Shown here: piece by piece, positions 23,252 through 35,007 of the stretch | Position numbering within the stretch: position 1 is the first letter of the stretch | Layout of the letters: each line of letters begins with the position of its first letter | From: Diplosphaera chodatii | Lineage: Eukaryota > Chlorophyta > Trebouxiophyceae > Prasiolales > Stichococcaceae | Reading direction: 5' to 3' | Assembly (NCBI GenBank): GCA_032358165.1 | Contig: JAALGY010000037.1 | Location: 1,203,001-1,267,000 of the forward strand | Length of the DNA: 64,000 bases | Notes under the pieces: model-generated | The model's input: only the letters and a program-made list of their open reading frames with translations | What the model was told of the DNA's origin: nothing | The model's database searches: none | Program-made: the position numbers and the translations under genes

Positions 23252-24515
23252 CAGCAGTCTCACGCCGCCAGCGATGCGCTGGCCGGCTGAGTGCCGATGC
23301 GTCGGAGGGCGGCCGTCTGCATCGCGGGGCCAGTGGTGATGGGACTGACTGCAACTCTGATCCAGCTACAAACAGTTGGCCAAACCCAGAACATGTGCGC
23401 AGTATGCAGGGAAGCTCCACTCGCGACAACGCAGCGCTGCCGGTGGGACGGTGCAACGTTGTAAATGTTGCACCACGCAGGGTGTAAACTGGCCGTTGGA
23501 CTCCTCCACGTGCGGATGCCCACTGCCAGCTGCCACGCGTCACGCACCCCGTGCCCGCTGAGATGGTAAGCCCTCGAGCACAGGCCCCGCAAATCCACTG
23601 GTGAGCAGGGAAGCAGCCCCGCATGTCGCCGAGACGCACGAGGCTGCCAGCCGCGCCGTCGGAGGTTTTTTTCCAAAGGGTGGATATTTCACAGAGGCCA
23701 ACACACAAGGATCAAGGGCTACGTTACGGCTGCACAGGTCGCGATCGATCGGGGCTGCGGTACATGGCGTGCGGCTGGGTAGCGTGTTGCCCAGCCGTCT
23801 GTCCGGGGGCGGGGCTGTCCCAAGTTGCACCTTTGTTGGGCAGCCGGACATCTGTGTGATTACTACTCACAGCTTTCATGTGGCCAGCATCGACGCCCGG
23901 GCCGCGGCGGCCGCCACCGCGTGCGCCTGGCTGGCAGTGGCCCGAGGGGATTGACTGCTGCTTACTGTGCCCACTCCACAGCCAGCAGGGCGGCGGAGCA
24001 GCCTGCGCCAGCGCGCCAGGTTTATGCCCCGCCCCGCCCGTGCTGCTTGTTCCAGGTACGCCTTTGCCCCGGGCCGGACCCTGACGCAAGCGCCGCCGTG
24101 AGCCGCCGGATCGCCAAAGTAGTGGGCCCAGCGACGATGATGCGCACCATAACCCGCCCCACCGGGTCGCTTCTAAAACCTGAAGTGGCGTCACCCCACT
24201 GTCCTCACCCCGCGTCGTCACTTTGACTTGTGCCCCCTGCTTCCAGCAGCCCGGGCTTGTTTCCGCACAGGGTGGTCGGATGCCCCCGGCACGACTGCAC
24301 AGCCCGCCCTGCAGTGAGCCGATCTCCGAATCGGGCCGGGACGGTGCGCAGCCGCCCCTGCCATCACAGCCCCTCCTGCCTGCAATCACGCCCAACTTCG
24401 AGTGAAAACTTATAGCTCACATCCAGACCCATCGCCCTTTACAGAAAGCCGCGGCTGAACGCCTGTTGTATCTTCGCTTTGCGCAGCCCGGCGTCGCCAG
24501 GTGCAGGCCCCGCCT
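23252..24515. promoter_or_regulatory. Shared head-to-head region between SBP and bZIP genes
   Basis: The SBP gene is read leftward from 23251 and the bZIP gene rightward from 24516, so 1.26 kb must hold both promoters. No coding exon was recognised and no TATA box can be assigned confidently. Whether control is shared is inference from geometry. Confidence 0.45.
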
Positions 24516-27500
24516 ATGGCCCCGCCGCCGGCGGCGACGCTCGGTTTCTCGTGCATGGCCGACGGTAAGGCGTTTGAGCTGGGCAGCACCGGGTTTCTGG
24601 AGCTCCCGCAGTCTTTGCCCGCGGTGGATGGCGACCTGCTCGATGGCGGCCTGCTGGCCGCCCTGGACGGCCTACCGGACGGCACCCCCACTGACCTTCA
24701 GGTGAGTCAGTTTCAAAGCTGCAGCATCGGCTGCCTCGCCATTTGCACCGCTCTGCGCCGGTGTCACTGGGCCGTCATGGTCGATGCGTAATAGTGACAA
24801 CTGTCTTGCACCGGTCCCGACAACATAACACCATCGACATTTGCTCCCTGCTGGGTCTCAACGCCAGCATCATGTGCGGCAGGTGTTCCCCAGCAGCCCC
24901 TTCATGTCCGAGCCGCTCCCCGATCTGCCGGTCCAGCTGCTGCCGGCCACCCTGCTGCCGCAGCCGCTGCCGCAGCCGATGGGCGTCCCGTCGCAGCAGC
25001 CGCAGCGGCTGGCTGTGCCGTCGTGGGAGTCCCAACAGCACGCGCTGCCGCCGTTCGCCCTGTCAGACGCCAGCCAGGAGTCGGCGGTGTCCCACCGAGG
25101 CCCCCAGGTGCATAATCATCCCCCAGCCTCCTGCAACTTGTTTGGTACGACTGTGCGGTGTGGTACGGTGCAGTGGCTGCGCAGCTTGTGCAGGCCGACC
25201 ACACTGCTTGCGGCAATGCGTATCTGGATCGCAAAGCAGTCATGCTCTGTGAACGGCGGTGCTCTCGCAACACCTGCCAAAGAGCTTATGGTGTGACTGA
25301 AACCGTGCTGTGGTGCTGCAGAAGCGGCAGCGCAAAGCGTCGCCGGTGCGGCGGCACAGCTCCTCCGACACCGACGACCCCAGCCTGGCGGCGCAGCGGG
25401 AGAAGATCAAGGAGACCAACCGCAAGGCGCAGCGCCGCTACCGCGACCGGCAGCGGGTGCGCTTTGCCACTTTTCCACGCCCAAGCACTTCGACAGCACC
25501 GCCCGATCGTGCTGCTTCTATCAGCGCCACCGTCACTGACCTTCCGTGTGCGCACCTCCTCATGCATGCTGCTGCGGATGTGGGTGTTGAGAATGGCCAC
25601 GTGCGTGAATGCAGGAGAAGCTAGCGGAGGCGGAGGCGCGCGTGGCGGAGCTGTTGCAGCAGCTGCAGCAGCTGCAGGTTGAGAAGGTGCGGCTTTCATC
25701 ACTCTGCGATTGGCGCACTGCTGGGCTTTTGGCCACTGCTTGCCTCCAATGTGCTTGGCCAGCAGGTGTGTTGCATTCCCCCTGTCGGCATCTGATGTCG
25801 GGTAACCATCTGGCAGTGGAAGACAAGTTGTCGGTTGTTGTTGCAGGATGCGATTGCGACGTCGCACGAGATGCTCAAGCGGTGCCAGGCGATGCGGCAG
25901 GCGCAGACGGACGCCGGCACTGCGACCATCATGCAGTCAGACTCTGACGCCTGGTGCGACCCTGCGCTGCTGTATGTGAACTGGGTCACTACCGTCAGCA
26001 TTGCCCCTGTCGTCAGTCAAAACCACATGCATGGACACAGCAGACAGGTGTTTAAAGCTGGCACCCTCCCGGGTCATGGCAGCTGTTGCTCATGTGGTGA
26101 TGCGGTCAGGCAACTCAGGGCTGATGTAGTGCGCACAGGTGGGTCGACGACAAGACGCGGGCGGAGATCGCGGCGCTGGGCTCCGACGACGAGGTCACCT
26201 TCACCGTGTGGCCCTCTGCGCAGATGCACCTCACCCGCCAGCAGGTGAGGGCTGTGGATGTGGCGGAGGAACCCAGGGCATGTGTCCTGTTGTCCTGGCG
26301 GCGGGGGCCGCTGGGCGGCTGGTCCCACTGCCAACAGCAGGGTTGGCAGTGTGCGCAGCGGCAGGGCGTCACACTCCGGTGTTCAAAGTGGCTGCAAGGC
26401 AGGCGCTGCGGCATCAGCGCTTCAGGGGGCAGCAGCAAAAGCGCGGCATGGGATCCGGGTAGACGCCAGCGTCGCAGCCTGTGCTGCAGCATAGTCCCGC
26501 CAGGTTGACAGTCCCGCCAGCCGCCCGTGGCTGAGTCAAAGCTTCCGCGATGCAGGTCATGGACATGCCGCTGGGGGAGGCGGCGTCGCTGTGGCGCGCG
26601 TACCTGGCCGCCTTCACGCAGCTGCTGTCCCGCATGGCGGGGGACCCGGACTCCGCCGCCGGCCGCCGCCTGGCGCGCCTGTTCCACGAGGCGCTGCAGC
26701 TGTGGGGCACCCTCATGTGCTCCCGCCCCGAGCGCACCACCGCCGTCATGCGCCACCTGCTGGCGGACGAGGAGGAGCGGGACTCTATTCACGCGACGGA
26801 CCACGACGCGGAGGACCGGCGGCTGGCGTCGGCGGCGGCGTTCACGCCCGGCCAGCGGGCCGCGCTGTGCGCGCTGCGCGAGCGGCTGCTGCTCAACCTG
26901 GGGCGGCTGCAGGGGCGGCGGGAGGCGCTCACCGCGCAGCTGCAGGTGCCACACGCGAGGCTGAAGTCCAACCATGTTGTACCCTCACCATGATGAAACT
27001 GCGAATGCAACTTTGCTGTTGCACCCCTCATCACCCCTTGTCGAGCAGTATGGCCCTTGCCTTGGGGCCCTGCACTGGCGAAGGCCTCTGCTCTTGGCCC
27101 AACGCTGCAGCCGGCAGCTCATCGGTGTAGCAGACACAGACGCCGGGCGCTGTGGGAAGCCATTTTGCTAGTGTCTGGAGGGACTGTGCGGTCACATCCC
27201 CTGGCCCTCACACGCTGGCTGTACACAGACCAGCACCGCAGCTGTTTCGCCCGCCCGCTTGCAGGACGCGCTGCCACGCGTGGACAGCCCCCGCAGCAGC
27301 ATGGACAGCACCGGGGCGTCCTCCTCGCAGGCGTCGGCGGGCAGCAGCCGGCGCAGCGCGGCCGCCGGCGACGACCGCTACGGGGCCGCCCTGGCCGCCA
27401 TGGCCGCCCTGCGCGAGTCGCTGCGCCAGGAGCACTGCTGCTACCTGCAGGTGCGCGGCTGCTTGCGGGTTCCCGCGGCTGCTCAAATGCTACAAATTCA

Positions 27501-28183
27501 ACAACTTCTGTCATTTTCTGATAGCTTGTGCAGCGCGTGCGCTCTGAAGTTTGCGTTGGATCATCAGTGGGATGGCGGCCAAGGAGCTCAACTGTTGTCC
27601 TTGTTGCGCTTGCAGGGAGTGTTCCTCTTCTGGAGGCGCCTGCTGGTCCCGTCCCAGGTGCTTGACCGACTCTGGTGTGCTGCTGTGCTTGTCTGTGATT
27701 ACGCAGCTGCCTTGTGCCTTGCAAATCCGGTGCGATGCCGGCTTGCCGCTCCCGTCCTGTGCTGCTGCTGCTGGTGTGTTTTTGTTGAAGTGTCCGCTGA
27801 ACCCAGCATTTGCTGTGCTGCTACAGGGTGCGCAGCTGACCGTCTTGGCGTTCCCGCACGACCTGCGGGTGTTTGGCGTGGCGGACTGCGTGGCCATCGA
27901 TGCGGGGCAGCCCTCCGCTGCCGAGATCCTGGCCCAGGGCGCTGCAGAGGTGCGACAGTCTTCTGCTACAATACACAGCGGTGTCACTGTGCTGCTGACT
28001 CCGTGATGCGTCCTGGCCCTGCTTTCGTGCTCGTTTTCCAGTGCTATGATGTCGTGCGCACTGTAAGTTGTTTGACCGTCTGCTGTTGCTGCGCTGCAGC
28101 CGGACCTGCCGCTGCTGGCGCTTGAGGATGCGCTGCCGCCGGCTGCGCACCCCGATGCCATTCCGTCCACCAACGCGGCGTGA
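24516..28183 (+). CDS. bZIP transcription factor
   Basis: Nuclear DNA-binding dimer. Exons: 24516-24701, 24883-25107 (Pro/Leu/Gln-rich activation-like region), 25322-25456, 25615-25686, about 25854 to 26.0 kb, about 26140-26247, about 26555-26945, 27265-27450, 27828-27950 and 28101-28183. The basic region NRKAQRRYRDRQR fits the bZIP signature N-x7-R; AQRRYR is closer to the fungal AP-1/PAP style than to the usual plant ARRSR. A short leucine-rich coiled coil follows (EKLAEAEARVAELLQQLQQL). The exon at 26.6-26.9 kb encodes an alpha-helical domain (SLWRAYLAAFTQLLSRM ... FTPGQRAALCALRERLLL) that faintly recalls the DOG1-like domain of plant TGA factors; this is unproven. The start is the first ATG of exon 1. 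MADGKAFELG, 13 codons downstream, is an alternative. Confidence 0.8.
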
Positions 28184-29153
28184 CGGCAGAGTGAGCTGCG
28201 AACATGCAGTGGCGGACGCCTGCAGGCACATCATCTGGAACCGCTGCATCGTATACGGGCAACTGCCAGCCGCCGCAACAGCACAGCACAGGCGGGAGAG
28301 GCGAAGAGTTGATCAAAGGATCTTGGTCGAGCGCGGCGGCAGCAGCCCAAGCAGAAACGGTCGGCGCTGGGTTTCCTGCGCCGGTCGAGCGGTGTGCGGC
28401 GGCAGCCTAGCTGGGGTGTCCCGGTGGGCAGAGCTGCAGCCAAGCGCTGCAACTCAGTAGCATAGAAACGGCCGTAGTGTAGACAGATCGTTTCACGTGG
28501 CAGAGGCCACCATCAGATGGAACCGGAACCGAGACGCGGACTCACTGCTGCAATGGTTTCATGTAGTCACAGTCGATTGCAGCTGATTTCAGCAGGGAGC
28601 ATGACAAGCCTTCGTTGACCGTAGTGTGCCTGCAGGCGTGCGTGAGAGGGCACACACAGCAGTGTGGGAAGTGCTGCTGGCGAGCGAGCTGGTGCTGTTC
28701 ATCGGTTGCGCCAATCGTAGATTAGAAATGTTCCTGACTGCAATGCTTTCTGTGCGGCTGACGTCAATGTCGCAACGACATGGCTAAGAATGATATGTGT
28801 GCTGGAACACGAAGGGCACGCTATTCAACGACTCTGCCATCCCCAAGCACATAATCATCCCCTGGACCAGTGCGCAAAGCTATGGTGTGCACGTCACGGC
28901 GAAGCGCTACATGAACCTATGCACTCTGCCTTTGATACACTGCCAGCCACCTGACCCTGCCACTGCCTGGCGGTGAGGACAAGCATGGCACAATGGCATG
29001 TTGCCGGCCGATCAACAGGCCCTCCACATGAATCCCGTGCCCAAGTCTCAGCATCCACACCGCCCGCAGATCCAGAAACCCTCTCCAGTATCCAAGTCCT
29101 CCTACTGACACCTGCTCTACCAGTGTTGGTCATATCTCCAGTGGTGTGCCGGG
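28184..29153. other. Convergent 3' intergenic region
   Basis: The bZIP gene ends on the left and the UIM protein gene on the right. I see no supported exon, RNA gene or repeat; the stretch should carry both 3' untranslated regions. Confidence 0.5.
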
Positions 29154-32100
29154 CTAGGCCTCGATGCCGGCGCGGTGGGATGCGGGAGTCGAGGGCGTGG
29201 GGGTGTTGGTGGGCAGGTCGGGGCCCACCCCCAGGGTGGCCGACTTGCGGTCCACGTGCGCCCAGTCGCCAGCCGCCGAGCTCGCGGCGAAGGCCGCCAG
29301 CCTGCAGGCGCAAAGTGGGTGATGAGGCCTGGATATAAATGCTCGCCAGAATCGTGGCGTGCACTTCATCCTGCTCTGATCCGCACAAACAGGAGGAACA
29401 ACTGCTGTGCAGCGGTGCACCAATAAATGGAGCCGCGACATGAGCCCAGGGCCACACGGCGGCACCGCAGCACTGCAGCAGCCTGCAGAGAGCCCTCAAG
29501 CGCAACACCCCACCTGGCCTTTTCATCCTCCGCCGCCCGCATCAGGGCGGACGCGCGCCGCTGGTTGGGCGTCATGCGCGCCTCGGCCTCCACCCTGGCG
29601 GCCGCTGCGGCCAGCGCCGCCGCCCTGCACATCGAGCACAGCCAGACGTCTCGGTTGGCAGCCATGAACCCACCTCTACAACCTGCTTTGACGAAAGACG
29701 CCAGCCAGTTGATGATACTGCTGCAGACTAGAGGTGGCGAAATGGCTGTGCAGTGTTGCGGCCAGCCGCGCCAGTGCAGATGCCTCGGGAGGGAGGCTCG
29801 GACGGCTCAGCAGCAGGGCAGGTGCTGGCCGCCTGGGCACGCACCGGGCGGCGTTCTTCTGGGAGGGCCCCGGGTGCCGGAGCCCCTTGCCGCCCGCCAT
29901 GGCGGCGGCGGCCGCAGCGGCCACGGCGTCGCGCTCCGCGAGGAAGGTGGCGGCGGCGGAGTGCCGCCGGGGACTCGCGTCCGCAAGCGACCCGAGAGTC
30001 CCGCCCCCCGGCAGCAGCGCGCCGCTGCCAGTGCGGCTGTGCAGGCGCGCCGACTCGGCGCGGATGGCGCGCAGCTCGCGGGCGCGCATGGCGGCGGCGG
30101 CGCGGCGGGATATGTAGTCCGCGTCCGCGGACGCGGATTCCCCGGCGCCGCTGGCCGGCGCGGAGGTCACGCGCGACAGCCGGCTCGCCTCGCTGGGGCC
30201 CACCGACGCCGTCAGCATCGACGCATCTGCGCAGCGGGCTCGGCGATGTCAGCAAGGCAGGTGATGAGGTTGCTTCTGTAGCCGGCACAGCAGGCGAATG
30301 TGCATGCTGCTGCCAATATCATGCACCAGGCTGCCTCGAGAGCTGGGCGATGTGGTATGGGGGTCGACACAAGCGTTTGTGCGCACGCCATGCGACATGC
30401 GGATGTGCTGCTGAAGCAGCCGTGGCACAGCAAAGCGGAGCCCACCTGAGCCGTCGGCGTCCGCCGACAGCGCGGTCACGGCGCTGCCGCCGCTGCCCAT
30501 GGACCGCGCGTATTCCCAGATGCGCTCGTAGGCGGACCGTTCTGCGGCGGTGCTGAGCTGCGGCAGCGTCACGACCTGCGGGGCGGCCCTGGGGTCGGAG
30601 GCGCCGCTCGCAGCAGGCCCGCTGCTGCTGCCGCTGCCGCCGCCGGCGCTCTCGGGGGGCGTGACCCAGTGCGTGGCCTCGCCCCGCTGCGGCACGCTGT
30701 GCGAGCGCAGCGCCTGCGGCGCCACGCAATGTGCTGAGGTGCCGTGCCGGACCTGACAGCTGCATGCTTTGCAGCCTGCTGTGCTGGTGTGATATGTTGC
30801 GCAGACATAGGCATGAAAGGCGAAGTTCCCTCCAGCCAATCACACACCCAAGTTCGCCCGGTGAGGGTGGCACTCTTCAGTATGCTTGCTCCGGACAACT
30901 TGTGCACTACCCCATGAACTCCAGCTCATCAGCTGCACGATGAGTGCCACCATGCTCGCAATCTGCAGCGCCAGCGGCCCCTGTGCAGGACCAGCAGCGC
31001 TACCAGCCTGCTCATGGGCCAGTTGGGGTTTAACTGTGGGCTCACCGGCTGCGCCAGGCTGGAGGGCGGCGCCCCGCCCTGCAGCGCGCACAGCTGGCGC
31101 TCCAGGGAGGCCCGCCGCCCCTGCTCGTCCTCCAGCAGCCGCTCCAGCGCGAAGCGGCGCTCCCGCTCCAGCTGCAGCCGCCGCTGCGTCGCAACCAAAG
31201 TGCGCCATGTTCAGCAGGATGCCCGGCATCCCCCCACAAGCATGCACCGGCCAGTCATGTGCATACTGGCATGGCATGCCTGCGATGTGCGAGGGCCTGG
31301 CTGTGCAGCGTGCGACGGCGTTCAAGCAGTCGTATGTGGGCGTGCTGCAAGGTCTGGCACCTGCTCGCGGTCGCTGGAGCTGGAGCGCCGCAGGGGGGGC
31401 AGGCGGGCGAGGCCCTCCAGGGTGGGTGCCGCGCCGTCCCCGCCGGCGGCCGCGCCGCCGCTGCGCCGCCGCAGCAGCTGCTGCCGGTGCAGCTCCAGCG
31501 ACGCGCGCCGCTCCTGCTGCAGCGACAGCCGCCGCTCCTGCTGCTCGCCGGCGGTCGCTGCAGGGTGGGGCGGGCGGTCCAGCGACCGCTGCCGCTGCTG
31601 CCGCCGCTGCTGCTCCTGTACCACATCAGCGCCTGGCAATTCTGAGCCCTGTGACTCTGCGCGCTGCCGCCGTCGGGCAGCGCTGGGCCGCTCGGATACG
31701 GCGGTGACGAAGCTGGCACGCCGAACATCCACCGCGAGCTCCTCGGTCGCCGGGGAGGGCGCCGACAGCTGCTGCAGCGGCACCGGCTGGATCTCGCTGG
31801 TCACAGGCAGCTGGTGGCGCCGCGTCACGACGGCCGCCGCCGGCGTCTGCCACAGGGAGGGGCCGAAGCCCGGCTGCGGGGACACCGCGGCGGTGGCGTA
31901 GCTGCCGGAGAGGCGGCTCAGGGCGTCGGGCAGGGGCCCGAGGCGGCCCGGCGCCCGGGACTCGTCGACCGCCGCGGTCCCGAAGCTGCTGCCGCTGCGG
32001 CGGCGGCCCGAGCTGCTGGCCTGGCTCGCGCGCCGGTATGCCTCCTCCTCAACCGTCGGTGGCAGCGTCCACTGGGGGGGCTGCCGGCGGGAGTAGCCGT

Positions 32101-33837
32101 CCCGGGGGCTGGTGCCCTGCGCGGGCCACGACGCCTGCCGGGGGCTCTGCCCCGTGGCGGACTCGGCGACGTGGCAGGTGCCAAAGCTGGAGCTGCTGTC
32201 GGCCGCCATGCTGTGCCCGGCGTCCGAGCTGTCGTCGCCGGTCTCGCCGCCGCCGCCGCCGAGTGCCTGGTGGTACTCATCGCTGACGAGCGGGCTGCCC
32301 AGGGTGCTGTCGAACTGCGCGCTGCCGGCGCGCCCGCTGCCGAGGTCGGCGCTGCCGGGGGTGCCGCCGTGGGGCGGCAGGGCGCTGCCGGGGCTGCGCT
32401 GTGCTGCGCCGTCGTCGGCGGAGTCGGAACCGTTGCCGGAACCCTTGCCGGCAGCCCATGCCTGGCGGGTGTCGATGGTTATGCTGGGGCGGGCGGCGGC
32501 CGCGGCGCCCGCCTCCGCAAAGCTCCTGCGCCGGTTGAGCTCGACCTGCGTGCAGTGGCCCCAACAAATGAGCATGGGTGCTTCTGCGCACGGCGGTGAG
32601 CTCCGTCCAGCAAGCGGCAGATCCTCCTGTCGCCCTGCGAGGCCAGACTCCTTGCCGAGACGAGATTGCCCTTTACTCTCTCAATTTACTCTCTCAACTA
32701 CATGTGGCTCACATGACAAAGAGACCAGAATCTCCTCCCACCTGCGCCGAGGCGATCGCCTCCGCGTCCTCCATGCTGATGGGCTCCGCGAGGACAGCCT
32801 CGGCGGCCTCCGCCTCCGACTTGGACACCGCCATCGCCACCGCCAGCTCCTCCTCCTCCTTCCGCAGCCGCTCCCGCAGCTTGGCGTCCTGTACCGTAGG
32901 GAAGCACACTGCTTCAGAAACATGCTTGCCTCCGGCACAAATGGCGGTGCAGTTCTTGTTGCATTGGTGACCGTGGGCGCTGTTGCCGTGCAGCTGGCCT
33001 CACCACGAGGAAGCGCCTCAGCGCGACAGCAGCTGCCTGCAACTGCAGCATGTGGCAGTGGAACAGGCAGTTCCAGCAGCTCCTGCAGCCGCTCACCCGC
33101 GCGACGGCGGCCTCGGGGCTCAGGCGCGGCGCCGCGGGGTGGGCCGCGGCGGCCAGCGAGGCGGTGGACACCCGGCTGATGCTGGAGTTGCGGGCGTAGG
33201 CGCCGAAGGCCTCGTGCTGGCTGCGCGTGGCGTCGTCGCAGTCGCTGCGGGCGGCCATGGAGCGCTGCGTGGAGGCGCGGCCGCGGCGGGAGGCAGCGGG
33301 CGTCGCCATGCTGTCTGCCTCCAGCCGCGCGTTCAGCGCCTGCCGCTGCCGCTCCCGCGACCGCAGCGACGCCTGCGCCTCTGCGCAGTCAAGAGAACAC
33401 GCCCTGATCGCCTGCGTGTCGACGCTGCATGCCGACTACACTGTACCAGGTGCCCATAGACATGTCAGGGCTGGATCGCGACACTTGCAGGGGGAGGCTT
33501 GCCCGGCGAGCTACACTGTGCAGTAAGCATGGCCAGCAGTTTGCCACCTGATGCGTCAACCAGGCGTGGCGAATTTGCAACCGGTAACATATCGCTTCCA
33601 CTACCGCTTCCAGTGCAGTCAAACTTGCCGGTCGACTCGGCAGTGCGGCCACTCTACAAGCCCTGTGACCGCTTGATAGTGAGGAGCATGGCAACTAGAG
33701 GCTCTGACGGCGAACGCACCCAGGTACTTCTCCGCTAGATTGACCTTGGCCGGGTCCTGCCATGGCTTCAGCTCGCGGGCGGGCCGGGCCTCCTCCCCAC
33801 CCTGTGCCGCCCCGGGGCTCGAAAAACACTGCCCCAT
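29154..33837 (-). CDS. Predicted N-myristoylated protein with a ubiquitin-interacting motif
   Basis: No named family recognised. The start at 33837 gives MGQCFSSP: Gly2 with Ser6 fits the N-myristoylation consensus, and Cys4 is a likely palmitoylation site, so attachment to the inner face of a membrane is inferred. Later exons (approximate): 33383-33099, 32889-32743, 32549-31361, 31185-31040, 30740-30445, 30230-29845, 29650-29515, 29300-29154. The exon at 32.8 kb holds EEEELAVAMAVSKSEAEAA, a good match to the UIM pattern (acidic run, Leu, central Ala, Ser, Glu). The 1.2-kb exon encodes a disordered Ser/Arg/Gln-rich region with many RRxS-like phosphosites, followed by a charged coiled coil (RRLQLERERRFALERLLE). 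It may be an adaptor recognising ubiquitinated membrane proteins. The frame between about 29845 and 29650 is uncertain. It is read divergently from receptor kinase 2. Confidence 0.6.
32672..32697. repeat. Perfect 13-base tandem duplication
   Basis: TTTACTCTCTCAA occurs twice back to back in an intron of the UIM protein gene. It is pyrimidine-rich and has no obvious coding role. Confidence 0.75.
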
Positions 33838-35007
33838 GGCACCCAGAAGCGCCTGCGCCGGTCAGCCGGCCGCAGCGGGTGTTGAGGCGGCGGGGAGAGG
33901 GTGCAGAAGCGTGTCCAGCTGTGCCGCAGCTTGCTGACTCTCAGGCTGATGCACCCGTCATGGCAGTACGCAAGCCTCTTGATCCAACTGCCTTCACCAG
34001 TGGGTCGGCGGAGGGTCTAAGACGGCCTGGATGGGGAAATGGCCGGACGTCTGAGCCCGGCGCGACGGATTCGGCCGGCGTGATGCTGCCACCGTGGAAG
34101 GGGTGGGCAGGGATTTCGCTGGGCAAAGGTCTGTTTATCGACCCTTGTCTCTCGGGTGTGTAGATTTCGATGACGATTCTCGAGAGAGGACGCAAGCATG
34201 ACTCATCCACACTTGCCCATCATCTGCACCAGCTGGACTGTGCAGTCAAGCTGTCTACCTTTGTTCACCGGCACGTTGGTGTCACTGGCTGCAGAAAACA
34301 AGCGATCAGAGCTTTGCCGGGGTGTCGCGCGCGGCGTGCGCCGCGTGTGCGATGCCAGCTGTAGCAGGTGGCAAGAGAGTACATTGACCCCACCCTCCGC
34401 CCGATCGTCGCTTCGAGCGAAGCTTGCTCGCGCTCATCAGATTCAGCCGACTGCTGACCGAGCTGCAGCGACACACACTGCGGGCCTGCCAGAGTAACGT
34501 GAAGCGTCCGAGGTCAGTTGCTCGCAATCACACTTTGAACTTGCCAGTGAACCGTCAGACAAAGCTCCTGTATCGATACGCGCATTTTGCTGCAGTAATA
34601 CTGCTGCTTGTTGGGTGCCTGGCTTGTCCACTCAGTCAGCAAGGATGGATCAATTCTCATGATGGAGAAAAGCTTACGGAGCCCAAGAGACGCCATCGAG
34701 CTAGGGCGGAGGACTGTCTGCTCGTATCAAGAAACGCATGCCTGGCCGACTGCAGAGCGTCGAGGTGGGTGCTCACCGCTACAGTATGATCTCGTGTGCA
34801 GGCACACTTGCACTTTGGCGCGGTCTGAGGCAGGATTTCAGCGCAGCAGCCTACCTCACGACAGCAGATCGGCTCCTCAGCACGTGCAAGGGACGCTGGC
34901 AGGCAGCGAGGTCAGCCCTGCAGCAGCAGGGCACGAGCCGCACCAGCTGCCGCGATGGTGCAAGTGCGCCAAACCTCTGACACCCCAGTCAGCAGCAGAG
35001 CGGTGTG
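33838..35007. promoter_or_regulatory. Shared head-to-head region between UIM protein and receptor kinase 2
   Basis: Both flanking genes start here and point outward, leaving 1.17 kb for two promoters and 5' untranslated regions. Short open frames show no family-like protein. No clear core promoter element could be assigned. Confidence 0.4.

Noticed and set aside
31322..31707. Plus-strand frames rich in Arg/Ala opposite the large UIM-protein exon
   Set aside because: The minus-strand exon runs on as one 417-codon open frame with coherent Ser/Gln/Arg phospho-rich sequence; the plus frames are shadows.
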